Source: Lingula anatina (taxonomy: Eukaryota > Brachiopoda > Lingulata > Lingulida > Lingulidae). From it: DNA of 64,000 nt. Both the position numbers and the translations under genes were made by a program. The notes beneath the pieces were generated by a model. The model was not told the DNA's origin and did no database searches. It saw nothing but the letters and a program-made list of their open reading frames with translations. Every line of letters starts with the position of its first letter. Position 1 is the first letter of the stretch. The DNA is taken from NCBI RefSeq assembly GCF_001039355.2, contig NW_019775677.1:97618-161617 (forward strand). The letters are read 5' to 3'. Below are positions 50,809-61,500 of this stretch, piece after piece.

Positions 50809-53800
50809 CACACACACATATAAATACACTAATGCAGCCAATCTTATACACCCATAACTTGACATTTTAACTGGTGAAAACATCATATCAAGGATAATTA
50901 CATCAGCAGTCTACTAAACAGGTTTGGAATTTACATTTAAAATAAAAAACATTTGATACAATACGTCCAACAACCATTGCTCATAGCATTTTCCAGTTCA
51001 TAAAATGATTATTCTACGTAAATTGCAGGGCCAGCCTTATCTAGAGGATGTGACAGACTGTGAGTATGTATTTGTTTGGAGAACCAACATCATTTGCCCA
51101 GAAGCCACTCCAGTGGTTCATGACCAGTGTACCTTCTATGATAGCAAGACCAGACACACCTTTGATTTAACATCCCTCAGAAAGACTTCATCAGATCCGC
51201 AGGGCTATTATCAGGTATGGTCTGTTAAATGGGAAGTTCTGTTATGCATGCTCCGATTCAAGGGGGACTCTCTCATCTTAAATTAGTTGGTAGGTCCAGT
51301 CAGCGTGTATGAGTGACTGACCTTATTGGTTAGAATTCTTCATTCTGTGGTGCACAATTATAATAAGACTTGATAAACATTTTATGGTACGAGATCATTA
51401 TATTCAGAAAATGGTCTTATTACATGTAAGAGTGTTTGGTAAATACTCTAAGATTTGTTAGTTTTGTGCCTATGCCCAAATCATCGAAAATTTTTTGCTC
51501 ATGAAATTAAAAAAAAAAAACAAAATTGATAAAAATGGAAACTTATTAATTTATGATATTAATATTTATGTCATTGTCATCATATCTCAGGTTTCAGACT
51601 ACAAGTTAAATGTGTGCGGTCCTCTGTATGGGGTCTCCAGCAGTTGCAACAGTGCAGGGGTTTGTAAGAGCGACAGCGTCGTGTTTGGTTCTGCAGCCTC
51701 CTCCACCATCACTTATGAAGGTGGGATGCTAAAGCTAACATACACCGACGGGGGAACCTGCGCCAGTAGTGGTAAGTAGATAGAGTTTTCTGAAACCAAA
51801 TCAGAATACTTATCTGTTCATCTGAAAAAAAGGAGAATTTGGCCAAAGTACAAAACACCCTATGTATAGCAGTAGTGCCCATTCAGGTCAGTTGGAAAAT
51901 TGTTTTAAAATATTTTACCATTTCAAAATTTATATTTTTTTATAATGTAAATTTCCATTTTTGAAGTTATTTCATTTGTTTTTAGGACCTGGAAAAGCAT
52001 CATCCCAAATTATATTTGAGTGTGACAGAACAGCAGGGGCAAGCCAGCCAACATTACTGACTGTAAGTTTTGTCATCACATTGTTCCATAAACACAATGT
52101 TTGTAAGTGTCCAGCGCAGTGACACATTGCCATTTAAAGTAATGTCTCTCAATTCATTGACATTTCTGCTGCAGAGACACGCTGTCAGAACCAGTTCTTC
52201 AATGTTTACTATATTGCATTACGACAATTTTTTATTGTTGTAGAAACATAATGTCAACCAGTGATACTTTGCATCAGTTATATTGCCACATTGTCATTGT
52301 TACTTTGAAATTGATGTTGATGAAAGTAGCCCACTGTTGCCCAATGTCTCAAAGTGTTACCTGTTTGGTCTCATTGTCCATGTCACAGTATACTGTTGAC
52401 CTATGGTATTCATTCCATATTATAATTGTTGCCAATGTAATCGTGTTTGCAAATTGCTTATCATATGTTATAAATGAATATGTTACCTGGAATAAACGGA
52501 AAAAATATTGTGTAAAATAAACATAGGTATATAAAGTTGACTTTTATCATTGCCGCAGTATTACAAGATGAATTGCTTTTTCTTTTGTACAAAATCTGAT
52601 TTATAAAGTATTTTAATCTCCTTTGTCATACTTTTCAGCAAAGTGCTTGCGATGTTGCTTTCACATGGAAGACTCCCTTGGCCTGTCCTCCTGTGACAGA
52701 AGAGTGCTTTCTGTCTCATGGTGGCAATTTGTACGATCTGCGCCTTCTGTCCAGAGAAACTGGAAGTTGGAAAGTTGAGGATGCTGATGGAAATATGTGA
52801 GTAGAAACTGACTGAAATATATTATACCAAATGCCTTTGGTGCGTGACCTAATTGTTTGATCACATAGGTTTTTCTTGTAAGTCTATAAGGCTTTACCTT
52901 ATTGTTTGATCACACATTATTTATTATTGGTACTGGATAAATGGGTTTAAATGGATTCTTTATGATCTAGATATTCTTTGCTTATTATAGACACCAATTG
53001 TTAATTGATTTTCTGAGTGATGTTAGAGTACATTTTTATTATAATAAATTCCTGGGTTCGCCCCTGGTCTGTATATTACTGTTATATTTGTAGGTACTGG
53101 ATTAATGTATGTCAGGGGATTCACAGCGGGCATGAACAGTGTCCGTCAGATGCTGCAGTCTGTATAAAACAGAAAGACGGAACGGTCAACTCATTAGGCT
53201 CGGTAATAACACAGCAACTCACAATGGAGGGTAAGTGACATGTTGTGTATATACTTGATACTTGAAAAATCATTTAGGAGTGTTATTTAAGAACTTCCAT
53301 AAACTTAATTTAAAATACTCAAAAGTATCAAGATAATTTACACTGAGGCATAATTTTGTGTTTATTTATGTTTCAGGGGATGACAACGTTTTAGTACTGA
53401 AATACACCGCCGGGGGTAATGCTTGTGGCCATGGCAACCCTTCAGCTTCTACAGTTATTAAATTCGAGTGCAGTAACACAGTTGGAGGACCAGTTTTTAT
53501 ACCAAGGTGTGTAATTCACTGATGGGAAGTTTTATTTCAATGTGCCTTTTTTTCAACTCACAGTAGGGTGACCTGTGGTACATGATTAACAGAAGTCTGT
53601 AGTTTATGTATTGTGGTAGGGGAACCTATTTTAATGCCAAATTATGCTTTTTGTGAACATAGGAGGTGACGTGTTTGTTTTTCTACTATTTCTAACCCAA
53701 ACAATTAACCCCAAAGTGCATTATATTATTTAAATGCTATTTTGTCAACTACTTGTTCAACAAAGATTCAATTGATGCTGAAAGTTTCAAAAATGTGATT

Positions 53801-56173
53801 ATACCCTAGAAGAGTACTATGGATAATAATCTAAGATGATAATAATAGAAGATAATAATCTTAATGGTGCCAGTGCTGTTTTTGGCATCCAAACTATCAG
53901 TTACATACAATACAAGTGGAATGATTTTTTTCATTGCCATTTCTAACAAAATGTTTCTTCTTATCCAGCCAAGACCAGACAGGCAAATGTGAGTTTAATT
54001 TCCTCTGGAAAACCTCCATTGCCTGCAAGGAGGAAGTGGAGAGTCTGAAAAATGAGAATGGCATACTCCAGGACCCTAAGACACAAGGTGTGATAGACCT
54101 GAGAAATATCTCTCAAAAGTGAGTACTTGATTTTCGTAACCATATTTTTGTAAGTTTTGAGAGGTTGGTTTAAGAGATATTATAATTTCAGAATGCTGAG
54201 CTTTTGGAGAAAGAATACACTCTAAACTTAAATGTTATTGAAATAGTTTTGTTAACATTTTATTATTTAGAAGACCAGAGAAGTTTCATTAACTGTTCTA
54301 CTTTTTACTCAGATTATCTTGCTTCAAAGTTCATTGACAGGATTTATAGAAGAACTTTAGCCCCAGATTTTGTCAAAATTTAAAGTCCTAAAATTTGGTA
54401 TCCTTTTACTTATGATGGATCCAGTCCACTGAAATAAAATAAAAATATGTGTTGCTCTGAAACGTACTTCCATGTCTTTTTTGTTGTAAAAAAGGGACAA
54501 TATTTCTTATTGGCTACTCTATCAGGCTACTCTCATAACTGTGATATATTTTTAGTCAAAGTAGACAAAAAATTGGTCTTGCTAAAAGTGCAGACCAATT
54601 TCTGGGCTTAAAATCTTAGGTGCCACAAGCCCATGAAGTTTGGAATTTATTCCCATTTTCCAGATATCATTATGCAGATGAGCTGCGTGGCTCCGACCAC
54701 TACAGATACCTCATAGACCTGGGCTCTGGAGAGGCCGTCTCTGATGTGCCAGAATGCAAAGGTGCTGCCATCTGTCAGACGAAAGTGGGGGCGCAATTCT
54801 ACAGACATTTAGGCACCATGAACAGCAGCAAGTTCTACTTAGAAGGTAATGCAGCTTGGTATTTGGTTTTCCAGAAGATGGTCAGATTTTCAGGTTTACA
54901 TTAACAGGTGTTTAATTTTTTCTATCAGAAGACAGTCAAATATGGAGGATGGATCAACAAAGATAATTTGGAAGGCTGTCAGAAATATCTCTGGATCTGC
55001 CCTAACAAAGCATAATCCAACCTGCTGAAGAAATATGAATAATTTTAAAACAGTGTGATTCTGTACAGATATTAGGTTCTTATTTTATATTTTTTGTGTT
55101 TCAGATAATGTGTTGGAGATGATAATGGAGTCTCCCAGTGCCTGTGGTAAGGATAACACGAAGACAGTGCGCACTATCATAGACTTCTATTGTACTGAGG
55201 AGTGGGTAAGTAGGGTGCACTGATTAACTCTTGACATTTAAGGGGAGAAAACAGGTTTTATATTTATAGTTAGTTTTTATTCATGAGCATATGTCATATT
55301 TAATTCCTCATTTATTCGAATACCTCTGATATATTTTCCAGTGACATACTTATAGGCTGGGATAATTTGATGTTCCTTTACATTCCAGGGAGAACCTGCA
55401 TTTGACTTTGAGTCCCACTCCTGTGAATATCTCTTTGATTGGGGCACCCCAGCAGCATGTGTGCAGTTTGACATGTAGGTATCTCAAGCAGTGTACCTGC
55501 AAACTATGCATTTTACACTGATATACATATGCACTGGTACTCATGGCTATGTATGTATGTATGTAACACACACACACACACACATGCATACACACACATG
55601 CGCACACACACACACCTTCTCTGTTCTGTGGTATTTGCCAAAAAGTTACATGTAACTTTGAAAATTGGGAGGAATGCAACATTTGTGTTCAGTACAATCA
55701 TGTCCGACCAAAATGCATAAAAAGGGGAAAATGACATGTTATTCATTCATTTCAGCCATAATCCAAGCCCAGTGCCCCATGACCATGACAGCGGCTCAGG
55801 GGGTCACACTGGGCCAACCCAGGGGGGACCACCTAGTGCCTCAACCATTGCTGCCATTATATCTACATTCATGGGGGTCATATTACTATGTCTGTTAGTC
55901 ATATACTTCCATAAGGAAGAAAGAAGGTGACTATAGTTGTAAATGCCATTTTGAATGCTTTTTAAATGTTAGCGTAAAATAACTGATCGGTCCTGTGATA
56001 CTATGACCCGTTTTGCAAATATACTTTGGTGGAAAATTGGTCATGGCTAAGTCAGTTCAGAATAATGATCAACAAAGATTTGTGATTGCTAGATTTAAGA
56101 TGGAGTAAATGAATTTTTTAGTTTGAAATATTGAAAGAAAGATGCTTTAGAGAGTCAGTTTGTAAGGCATTAT

Positions 56174-56209
<36 letters not shown>

Positions 56210-58356
56210 GTTTTGTGTTTTCCTTTTTCCTTTTTTGTTCTATTTTTANCAGAAGACAGTCAAATATGGAGGATGAATCAACAAAGATAATTTGGAAGAC
56301 TGTCAGAAATATCTCTGGATCCGCCCCAACAAAGCATAATCCAACCTGCTGGAGAAATATGAATAATTTTAAAACAGTATGATTCTGTACAGATATTAGG
56401 TTCTTATTTGATATTTTTTGTGTTTCAGATAATGTGTTGGAGATGATAATGGAGTCTCCCAGTGCCTGTGGTAAGGATAACACGAAGACAGTGCGCACTA
56501 TCATAGACTTCTATTGTACTGAGGAGTGGGTAAGTAGTGTACACTGATTAACTCTTGACATTTAAGGGGAGAAAACAGGTTTTATATTTATAGTTAGTTT
56601 TTATTCATGAGCATATGTCATATTTAATTCCTCATTTATTCGAATACCTCTGATATATTTTCCAGTGACATACTTATAGGCTGGGATAATTTGATGTTCC
56701 TTTACATTCCAGGGAGAACCTGCATTTGACTTTGAGTCCCACTCCTGTGAATATCTCTTTGATTGGGGCACCCCAGCAGCATGTGTGCAGTTTGACATGT
56801 AGGTATCTCAAGCAGTGTACCTGCAAACTATGCATTTTACACTGATATACATATGCACTGGTACTCATGGCTATGTATGTATGTATGTAACACGCACACA
56901 CACATGCATACACACACATGCACACACACACACACCTTCTCTGTTCTGTGGTATTTGCCAAAAAGTTACATATAACTTTGAAAATTGGGAGGAATGCAAC
57001 ATTTGTGTTCAGTACAATCATGTCCGACCAAAATGCATAAAAAGGGGAAAATGACATGTTATTCATTCATTTCAGCCATAATCCAAGCCCAGTGCCCCAT
57101 GACCATGACAGCGGCTCAGGGGGTCACACTGGGCCAACCCAGGGGGGACCACCTAGTGCCTCAACCATTGCTGCCATTATATCTACATTCATGGGGGTCA
57201 TATTACTATGTCTGTTAGTCATATACTTCCATAAGGAAGAAAGAAGGTGAGTATCGTTGTAAATGCCATTTTGAATGCTTTTTAAATGTTAGTGTAAAAT
57301 AACTGATCGGTCCTGTGATACTATGACCCGTTTTGCAAATATACTTTGGTGGAAAATTGGTCATGGCTAAGTCAGTTCAGAATAATGATCAACAAAGATT
57401 TGTGATTGCTAGATTTAAGATGGAGTAAATGAATTTTTTAGTTTGAAATATTGAAAGAAAGATGCTTTAGAGAGTCAGTTTGTAAGGCATTATAGTTTTT
57501 TCTTTTTTTTTTTGGTATGTGATTGCCATCATCATCAGTATCTGGTCATAATCAGTATAATATTAGGTGTAATTTTAAATGGTTGTTTTTTCAGAAACTC
57601 ATTTAAAACTAGAGTGAAGATCTGTTTTGGAAGGTCATCGGTTCCAAATTATCAATATTCAGTTGTAAGTATAAGGCAGCTGATCAGCAGGGTCACACAA
57701 GTTTCACTGAAACATGTATTAAAGCTTTCACAGCAAGTTCTTTGTACCTCTAACACTTGTCTTGCCAAGTTTTCTGTTAAAATTCAAGTCATTTTGCCAG
57801 GTTTTCTGTCACACTGTCATACTTATAGTCTACTGTCACACTTGCAATAATTCCAAGTTTACTGTCACATCAAATGCAGTCAAGGTAAGTCTGCCAAAAA
57901 ACGTAAGTCAAATGTATTTTCACACTTTACACTTGTGACCATCCCATGTTATAATATAATGTTAAAATATGTCATCAAACTAGTGTGATATTAATTGTTT
58001 CCTTTTAATATTTGGCAAATTTTGGTACACATGCACTGCCACAATTGAAAAAATTCACTTTGAATCAATTCTACAGCTTACACGATAGAATTTATTTTTT
58101 TCCTGTTTAGGAGTTTTAAGTAAAGGGAATATTACATGACATATATCATGATGTAAATGTTATATTTCAGTTAAATCAAGGGGACGATGACTTGTTTGAA
58201 GAGCTTGTCAGAGATATATCCGAGGCAGGAGAGGAGGAAGTGAACATAATGAGGTCAGCGTCGCGGAAAAAGAAATATGACGAGGAACTTTTGACTGACC
58301 CAAGTATTGTACAGACAAGTTTCCATGACGACAGTGACGATGAAATTTTGACATGA
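23518..58356 (+). CDS. IGF2R: Cation-independent mannose-6-phosphate receptor (whole gene)
   Basis: 42 distinct exons span 34.8 kb; taken once each they sum to 7,197 bp, about 2,398 aa (human about 2,491), with all phases consistent. Order: signal peptide, 15 MRH repeats of about 150 aa, one transmembrane helix, short acidic cytoplasmic tail. Each repeat shows the family pattern: DL..L, INVC, C..AVC, L.Y..GD.C, I.F.C and C.Y.F.W.T..AC. The receptor binds mannose-6-phosphate-tagged hydrolases in the trans-Golgi and at the cell surface and delivers them to endosomes. Repeats 3, 5 and 9 keep a Gln after CQ, an Arg before the I.F.C strand and the Tyr of YAC, matching the sugar-binding repeats of vertebrates. 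The assembled sequence also holds extra copies of exons 9-21 and 38-40, judged to be haplotype duplications. Segment coordinates are given separately. Confidence 0.95.
24251..24717. mobile_element. DNA-transposon-like insert in CI-MPR intron 1
   Basis: The left end CAGGGCGAGATCCAGGATT and the right end in reverse CAGTGGCTGATTTAGAG are imperfect inverted termini, and CATTT flanks both sides. The interior has G-runs at one end and C-runs at the other and no transposase. The GGATCCAGGATT-type terminus recurs at 15337, so it is probably a dispersed family. Confidence 0.4.
27957..28416 (+). repeat. First copy of a ~460 bp duplicated segment (CI-MPR intron 5)
   Basis: CCCCCAC...CACTCACTCAG through a TATG microsatellite (28110-28148) to ACAACCT is repeated immediately after the N at 28417 with few differences. 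Best explained as overlap of two contigs that were not merged. Confidence 0.85.
28417..28893 (+). repeat. N plus second copy of the ~460 bp intron 5 segment
   Basis: The sequence after the N restarts at the equivalent of about 27959 and then runs on normally into exon 6. No exon is affected. Confidence 0.85.
29128..29325 (+). repeat. (CT)n and (GT)n microsatellites in CI-MPR intron 6
   Basis: CT run at 29130-29150, then an interrupted GT tract to about 29325, its last ~75 bases uninterrupted. It lies within 35 bp of the exon 7 acceptor. Confidence 0.95.
29573..29680 (+). repeat. 36 bp tandem repeat before CI-MPR exon 8
   Basis: Three units of ATGTTACACTGGAATGGC...ATTACAGTA. Each ends in a TTACAG decoy acceptor. 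Lies 35 bp before the true acceptor of exon 8. Confidence 0.85.
30278..38860 (+). CDS. IGF2R: CI-MPR exons 9-21, block A (repeats 4-9)
   Basis: Exons 30320-30457, 30912-31058, 31643-31780, 32191-32371, 32770-33054, 33619-33787, 34406-34582, 34986-35204, 35620-35806, 36227-36529, 37080-37270, 38244-38321 and 38629-38860. They encode the rest of repeat 4 through most of repeat 9. Repeat 5 carries [14 protein letters not shown] and FEWKTKYAC, expected for mannose-6-phosphate binding. Exon 21 is cut at its 3' end by the N at 38861 and lacks its donor. Relative to block B this copy has a GC instead of GT donor after exon 12 and a retroelement insert in intron 19. One of blocks A and B is probably the other haplotype. 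Confidence 0.9.
34683..34985 (+). repeat. Minisatellite reiterating the 3' splice site before CI-MPR exon 16 (block A)
   Basis: Seven to eight units of about 36-43 bp, each ending TATTCTAGACATCTGACC or similar. The last unit is the true acceptor TATTCTAG followed by ACCTCTGG of exon 16. Every unit thus offers a pyrimidine tract plus CTAG acceptor. Confidence 0.85.
37388..38115 (-). pseudogene. 5'-truncated non-LTR retrotransposon (reverse transcriptase C-terminus) in intron 19A
   Basis: On the minus strand, from about 38060 to 37566, the sequence encodes the C-terminal part of a LINE reverse transcriptase: a [18 protein letters not shown]-type start, [17 protein letters not shown], then a stop (TGA where Trp is expected), then [12 protein letters not shown] and [12 protein letters not shown] tail of TAA-rich short repeats lies at 37388-37410. 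The equivalent place in block B (about 45691) has no insert, so the empty site is visible. It is a dead, polymorphic-looking insertion. Confidence 0.75.
38861..38861. other. Single N joining CI-MPR block A to block B
   Basis: Left of the N is the end of exon 21; right of it is the intron 8 sequence that also occurs at 30278. The sequence therefore jumps back 8.6 kb at exactly this base. Confidence 0.9.
38862..46516 (+). CDS. IGF2R: CI-MPR exons 9-21, block B (second copy, intact exon 21)
   Basis: Exons 38909-39046, 39501-39647, 40212-40349, 40760-40940, 41348-41632, 42107-42275, 42913-43089, 43459-43677, 43933-44119, 44550-44852, 45360-45550, 45898-45975 and 46282-46516. Every exon has the same length as in block A where both are complete. 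I count about 15 amino-acid differences in about 816 residues, clustered in exons 18-20. Exon 21 is complete here (donor GTAATC) and continues into exon 22, so this block connects to the 3' part of the gene. All exons are open and spliceable. Confidence 0.9.
43185..43458 (+). repeat. Splice-acceptor minisatellite before exon 16 (block B)
   Basis: Same array as 34683-34985 with one unit fewer or altered, again ending in the genuine acceptor. Confidence 0.85.
46519..46566 (+). repeat. (CT)n microsatellite directly after the exon 21 donor
   Basis: About 22 CT units start within 4 bp of the exon 21 donor GTAATC. Block A breaks at this point, so the repeat may have caused the contig end. Confidence 0.95.
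46719..54845 (+). CDS. IGF2R: CI-MPR exons 22-37: repeat 9 end to repeat 15
   Basis: Exons 46719-47093, 47432-47498, 47830-47977, 48335-48467, 48996-49127, 49420-49685, 50065-50280, 50550-50699, 51029-51214, 51591-51771, 51986-52062, 52639-52796, 53094-53230, 53377-53506, 53969-54118 and 54664-54845. Repeat 9 has SCQVE (exon 21), [11 protein letters not shown] and FEWRTSYAC, matching the third sugar-binding repeat. Repeat 11 (exons 25-27) lacks the CFGQT loop that contacts IGF-II in mammals; it reads ACQTVV. Repeat 13 (exons 31-32) has no fibronectin type II insert, and the exon 31/32 junction there is phase 1. Single copy. Confidence 0.93.
48283..48321 (+). repeat. (ATT)n microsatellite before exon 25
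   Basis: About 12 units, ending 13 bp before the acceptor of exon 25; it may occupy the pyrimidine tract position. Confidence 0.9.
48476..48725 (+). repeat. 20 bp GTCATACTGTGTCACATAGT minisatellite
   Basis: About a dozen degenerate units start 9 bp after the exon 25 donor and decay into GTCAC-rich sequence to about 48920. Non-coding. Confidence 0.9.
50710..50818 (+). repeat. (ACGC)n microsatellite
   Basis: About 24 ACGC units flanked by CA repeats, starting 11 bp after the exon 29 donor. The long Thr-His-Ala-Arg and Arg-Ala-Cys-Val frames across it are repeat artefacts. CpG-dense compared with its surroundings. Confidence 0.95.
54929..56248 (+). CDS. IGF2R: CI-MPR exons 38-40, first copy (end of repeat 15, TM)
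   Basis: Exons 55105-55205, 55389-55474 and 55756-55926 encode the last strands of repeat 15, the acidic-Gly-Pro stalk ([14 protein letters not shown]) and the transmembrane helix (about [21 protein letters not shown]) followed by HKEERR. The copy runs into a poly-T tract at 56176-56208 and stops at the N at 56249. Coding exons are identical to the second copy. Exon 40 ends in phase 2 while exon 38 starts in phase 1, so the two copies cannot be spliced in series in frame. Confidence 0.9.
56249..56249. other. Single N joining duplicated CI-MPR 3' segments
   Basis: Sequence right of the N restarts at the equivalent of about 54930 (CAGAAGACAGTCAAATATGG). Third backward jump at an N in this gene. 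Confidence 0.9.
56250..58356 (+). CDS. IGF2R: CI-MPR exons 38-40 (second copy) plus tail exons 41-42
   Basis: Exons 56429-56529, 56713-56798, 57076-57246, 57595-57664 and 58171-58356 (stop 58354-58356). Exons 41-42 encode an approximately 90-residue cytoplasmic tail, shorter than the human tail of about 160. Across the exon 41/42 junction the tail reads YSVL, a YxxPhi endocytic motif at the place of human YSKV. Exon 42 contains DEELL, a DxxLL sorting motif, and ends [12 protein letters not shown], aligned with human SFHDDSDEDLLHI; the terminal motif is DDEIL, a DxxIL variant. Serines in acidic context could be casein kinase II sites. Confidence 0.92.
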
Positions 58357-60072
58357 AAACAGTTCATCTGTTATCTCTACATTCATGTACATGTTATTAA
58401 AATACACAGAGGTAGACACAGACTTATTTTATAAAGAGGAGTGGAACAGACCCACATATAGAGGAGAGGCCACTGTATCAGGATTTGCCTATTTATTTCT
58501 AGAACAAAAAAAAAAAAAAAAAAAAGGTGGCCCATGCCTCTACACATTCCCTTTCATATCTGCTTCTGTGATAATGCTGCGGTGCTATGTAGTATATTAA
58601 TGGGGTGATGCCTGTTACAGTTTTGTCATAACTGGAGTGCCGGATGGATCTTTATGTCCCATGTATGCTACAGTGTGGTGACAGTGAAGTGTGTGTACAT
58701 ACGAAATGTGGCTGTACAGACTAGGTTGATAATGGTTATGATAATGATTATTTAAAAAATGAATGACCAGAAGGTTGAAGATTTTACAAAAAAAAAAAAT
58801 CTTGAATGCACACAATTTGATATCACTACTGTTAGGTCTGGTTTAAAAAATAACTAAAAACTTCAGATAAATCAGATATCTTCCAGCACAGCCTTGGACA
58901 ACAAAATCACTGGTTCATAGTTCTGAGAAATATTTTGGAATCTTTTGTAACTTGTTACTGTAGTAGATAAAAACAATAACACTCACAAACACAATGGGCA
59001 GTAGGCCTTTTTATATATCAAAAATAATTTCAGATATTCTAATATTTGAACCTCTCTTATAATGGAGATTAGGAGTGAACTATTTCACTGTTATGTCAAA
59101 AATGGTTATGCGGTACCTGCAAAACAGTATATAAAATAAATTAATGATGGTAATTTTTTAACAGTTTTGGATATTAGATTTAGTAATAATTATTGGGAAA
59201 TTGAAAAAAAAAATTAGGTATTTAATGAAAAGTTCCAATTGGCATTGTATGGGATAAATATAGTCTAACCGAGTTGTTGACAACCCTGGTGGTTAATCGG
59301 CTTGTTTGCATAATGGTTTATGTTGACACCCAGAACTGGTTCAAGTTGAATTTAGTGGACCTGTCTTAAGATTTCTCATTGTGAACTGATACAGAGGGAT
59401 CTCTTTTTTTTTTTTTTTGCAAACTTTCCCAAAACGTCCATCAGGAACTGGACATAATGTGTCATGGCAAAATTCTGTCACTTTTTAGTAGAACATTGGG
59501 GAAGGTGATTTGATTCTATCTCTTCTCTGAGATAAAATAGCGAAAGGATAGACTCTGTGTAATTAACTTTTAAATTGTGGATAGTTCTTGCCTAATTCTT
59601 CAGTTTTTTGTTGAATAACCCCAAAAATGTTATTTTAAACCATTACGTGGAATTATTCTGTTTAAGTGAACTATTGCAAAACTTTCCTAGTAAATTATTG
59701 ATTTTGTGAAGTATTGTGGTCTAAAAGCGGAGACCAAATTTGGGGGCAAAGTTCTTTTTATAGAAAGCCCCCCTGAAGTATTTGACATATAACAGTATAT
59801 GTCATGTTACTCAATACTCCTATTGTTTTGTTGCTTATGATGTTGTAGAACTCGTGTTTGAAAATGTTTGGTAAGATAGGTGTAGACGTTTATTAAACAC
59901 TCACTTATGATGGACATTGGTAATAATTACTGAGTAATTTGTCATGTGCCTTATACTGTCCATCTGCGCAGTTATAGTAATTGCTCACAGATTTCTAACT
60001 TCTTTTTTGACTTAGGATTTCATGATTTCAAGACATTTTAATGTTTGACTAACTGCTCCCTCTCCCCCTGCA

Positions 60073-60118
<46 letters not shown>

Positions 60119-60940
60119 TAATTAATAAAATATATAAAAAAAAGCAGAAAGGATGAAAGACCAAGTCAAAGACAATCCGAATTTCACCATTTCCTGCACT
60201 TTGCCCACTGTTCACAGTTATGTTTACAAATAATAATTTTTAATTGTTACAAATAATGTAACTAATTTATTTTGTTTGAACCAAGTGAGTGAGTGCAGTT
60301 CTCAAGGCTTTATGTATTCTGTGATATGTTTGCATGGCAAAAACATTTCAATGTCCAGGTAAAACTATTATTATTTTGAGGTGTTAACCAGTTATTGGTG
60401 ATTCATGAGAAAATGATATAAGGCTTATTATGCGAAAAAATTATAATAATAAATAAAAAGATAAGAAAAAGAAAAATCAGTCTCTTGTTTTTCCCAATTT
60501 CATTCACCAGTAAAATACTAATTTCTTTTTTTTACCAACAAATTTAGTTCACTTCAGCTACAGTACGTTTGGGAGTTGGTGATTTCTGTTTTATTCATCT
60601 TTTTCACTAACCCCTTCGTCTTTAAGTAAATCGTGTTATGAAGAGATTACAATGAAGAGATTACATGCCGTGGAAAAAAGCCACTCACACACAAGTGCAA
60701 AGTCTCTGTACTTCTTAAAGGTTGGTGTTAGCGTTAATTTCTTACACACATAATTTTCTAAACTTTTACTAAACCAGCATATACAAATATACTATAATTG
60801 CCAGGCAATTTAAAGAACGCAAGAAAATTTTGCCGATCGACGTGAGGGAAATTCAAATCGTATATGTTTTAATCATAATACGTAAGACACAGATGTAGAG
60901 AAAAGGATCTGTTTTGACTTGCTTCACTCGTTATATGCAC

Positions 60941-60971
<31 letters not shown>

Positions 60972-61500
60972 TTTTCCTATTCATTTATTATCTTTTTTGT
61001 CTTCTTTGTCTATGCAGGGAATTATTCCCTGGTCTATGTCTATATAGATTGCGGAAAATGCATATCTTTCCTTTTTGCAAGAGTACGTTATTTTCGCTGC
61101 AGAAAAGATTCGTCCTTCCTCACTTTGAGATGACATGTACATGTAGGCCCTACGACAATTTTGAAAATTAATTATTTTTTTCATATTTCCGGATTCGATA
61201 AACTCTTGAAATACATTTTCTTCAAACAAAACGTGTCACACTAAATTCCGGGTGCACTCTTCCTTCCTGGCATCATACTATAAAAATAGCATCGGTTTAT
61301 AACGAAATAATTGGCGAGAACCCATCTGCTCAATCAGGATGAAATTCATGGAATAGATTAAGATGCCTATGAGATTAACATTTCCCCTTCCTGTTCCTCA
61401 TGCCCACCTGAAGGTGTATTGCTACAGGTAATTACTGTCCCGTAGTTACCGAAACGGAACAGAGCGAGGGCGTCGGGCATTTTAATGACATCGTTTTCTT
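58357..61500. other. CI-MPR 3' UTR and intergenic sequence
   Basis: AT-rich with AATAAA-like words (for example about 59134) that could end the CI-MPR transcript. Contains poly-A at 58506-58524, an (AAT)n run at 60076-60116 and a (TTTA)n run at 60941-60973. No exon seen on either strand. Confidence 0.5.

Noticed and set aside
50700-50886. Thr-His-Ala-Arg and Arg-Ala-Cys-Val repeat frames
   Set aside because: Translation of the (ACGC)n microsatellite in intron 29.
55500-55700. Cys-Val-rich minus-strand frames (also 56830-57066)
   Set aside because: CA-repeat translation in intron 39 of CI-MPR, present in both duplicated copies.
58385-58600. Plus-strand frame after the CI-MPR stop
   Set aside because: Lies in the 3' UTR, crosses a poly-A run and shows no family resemblance.
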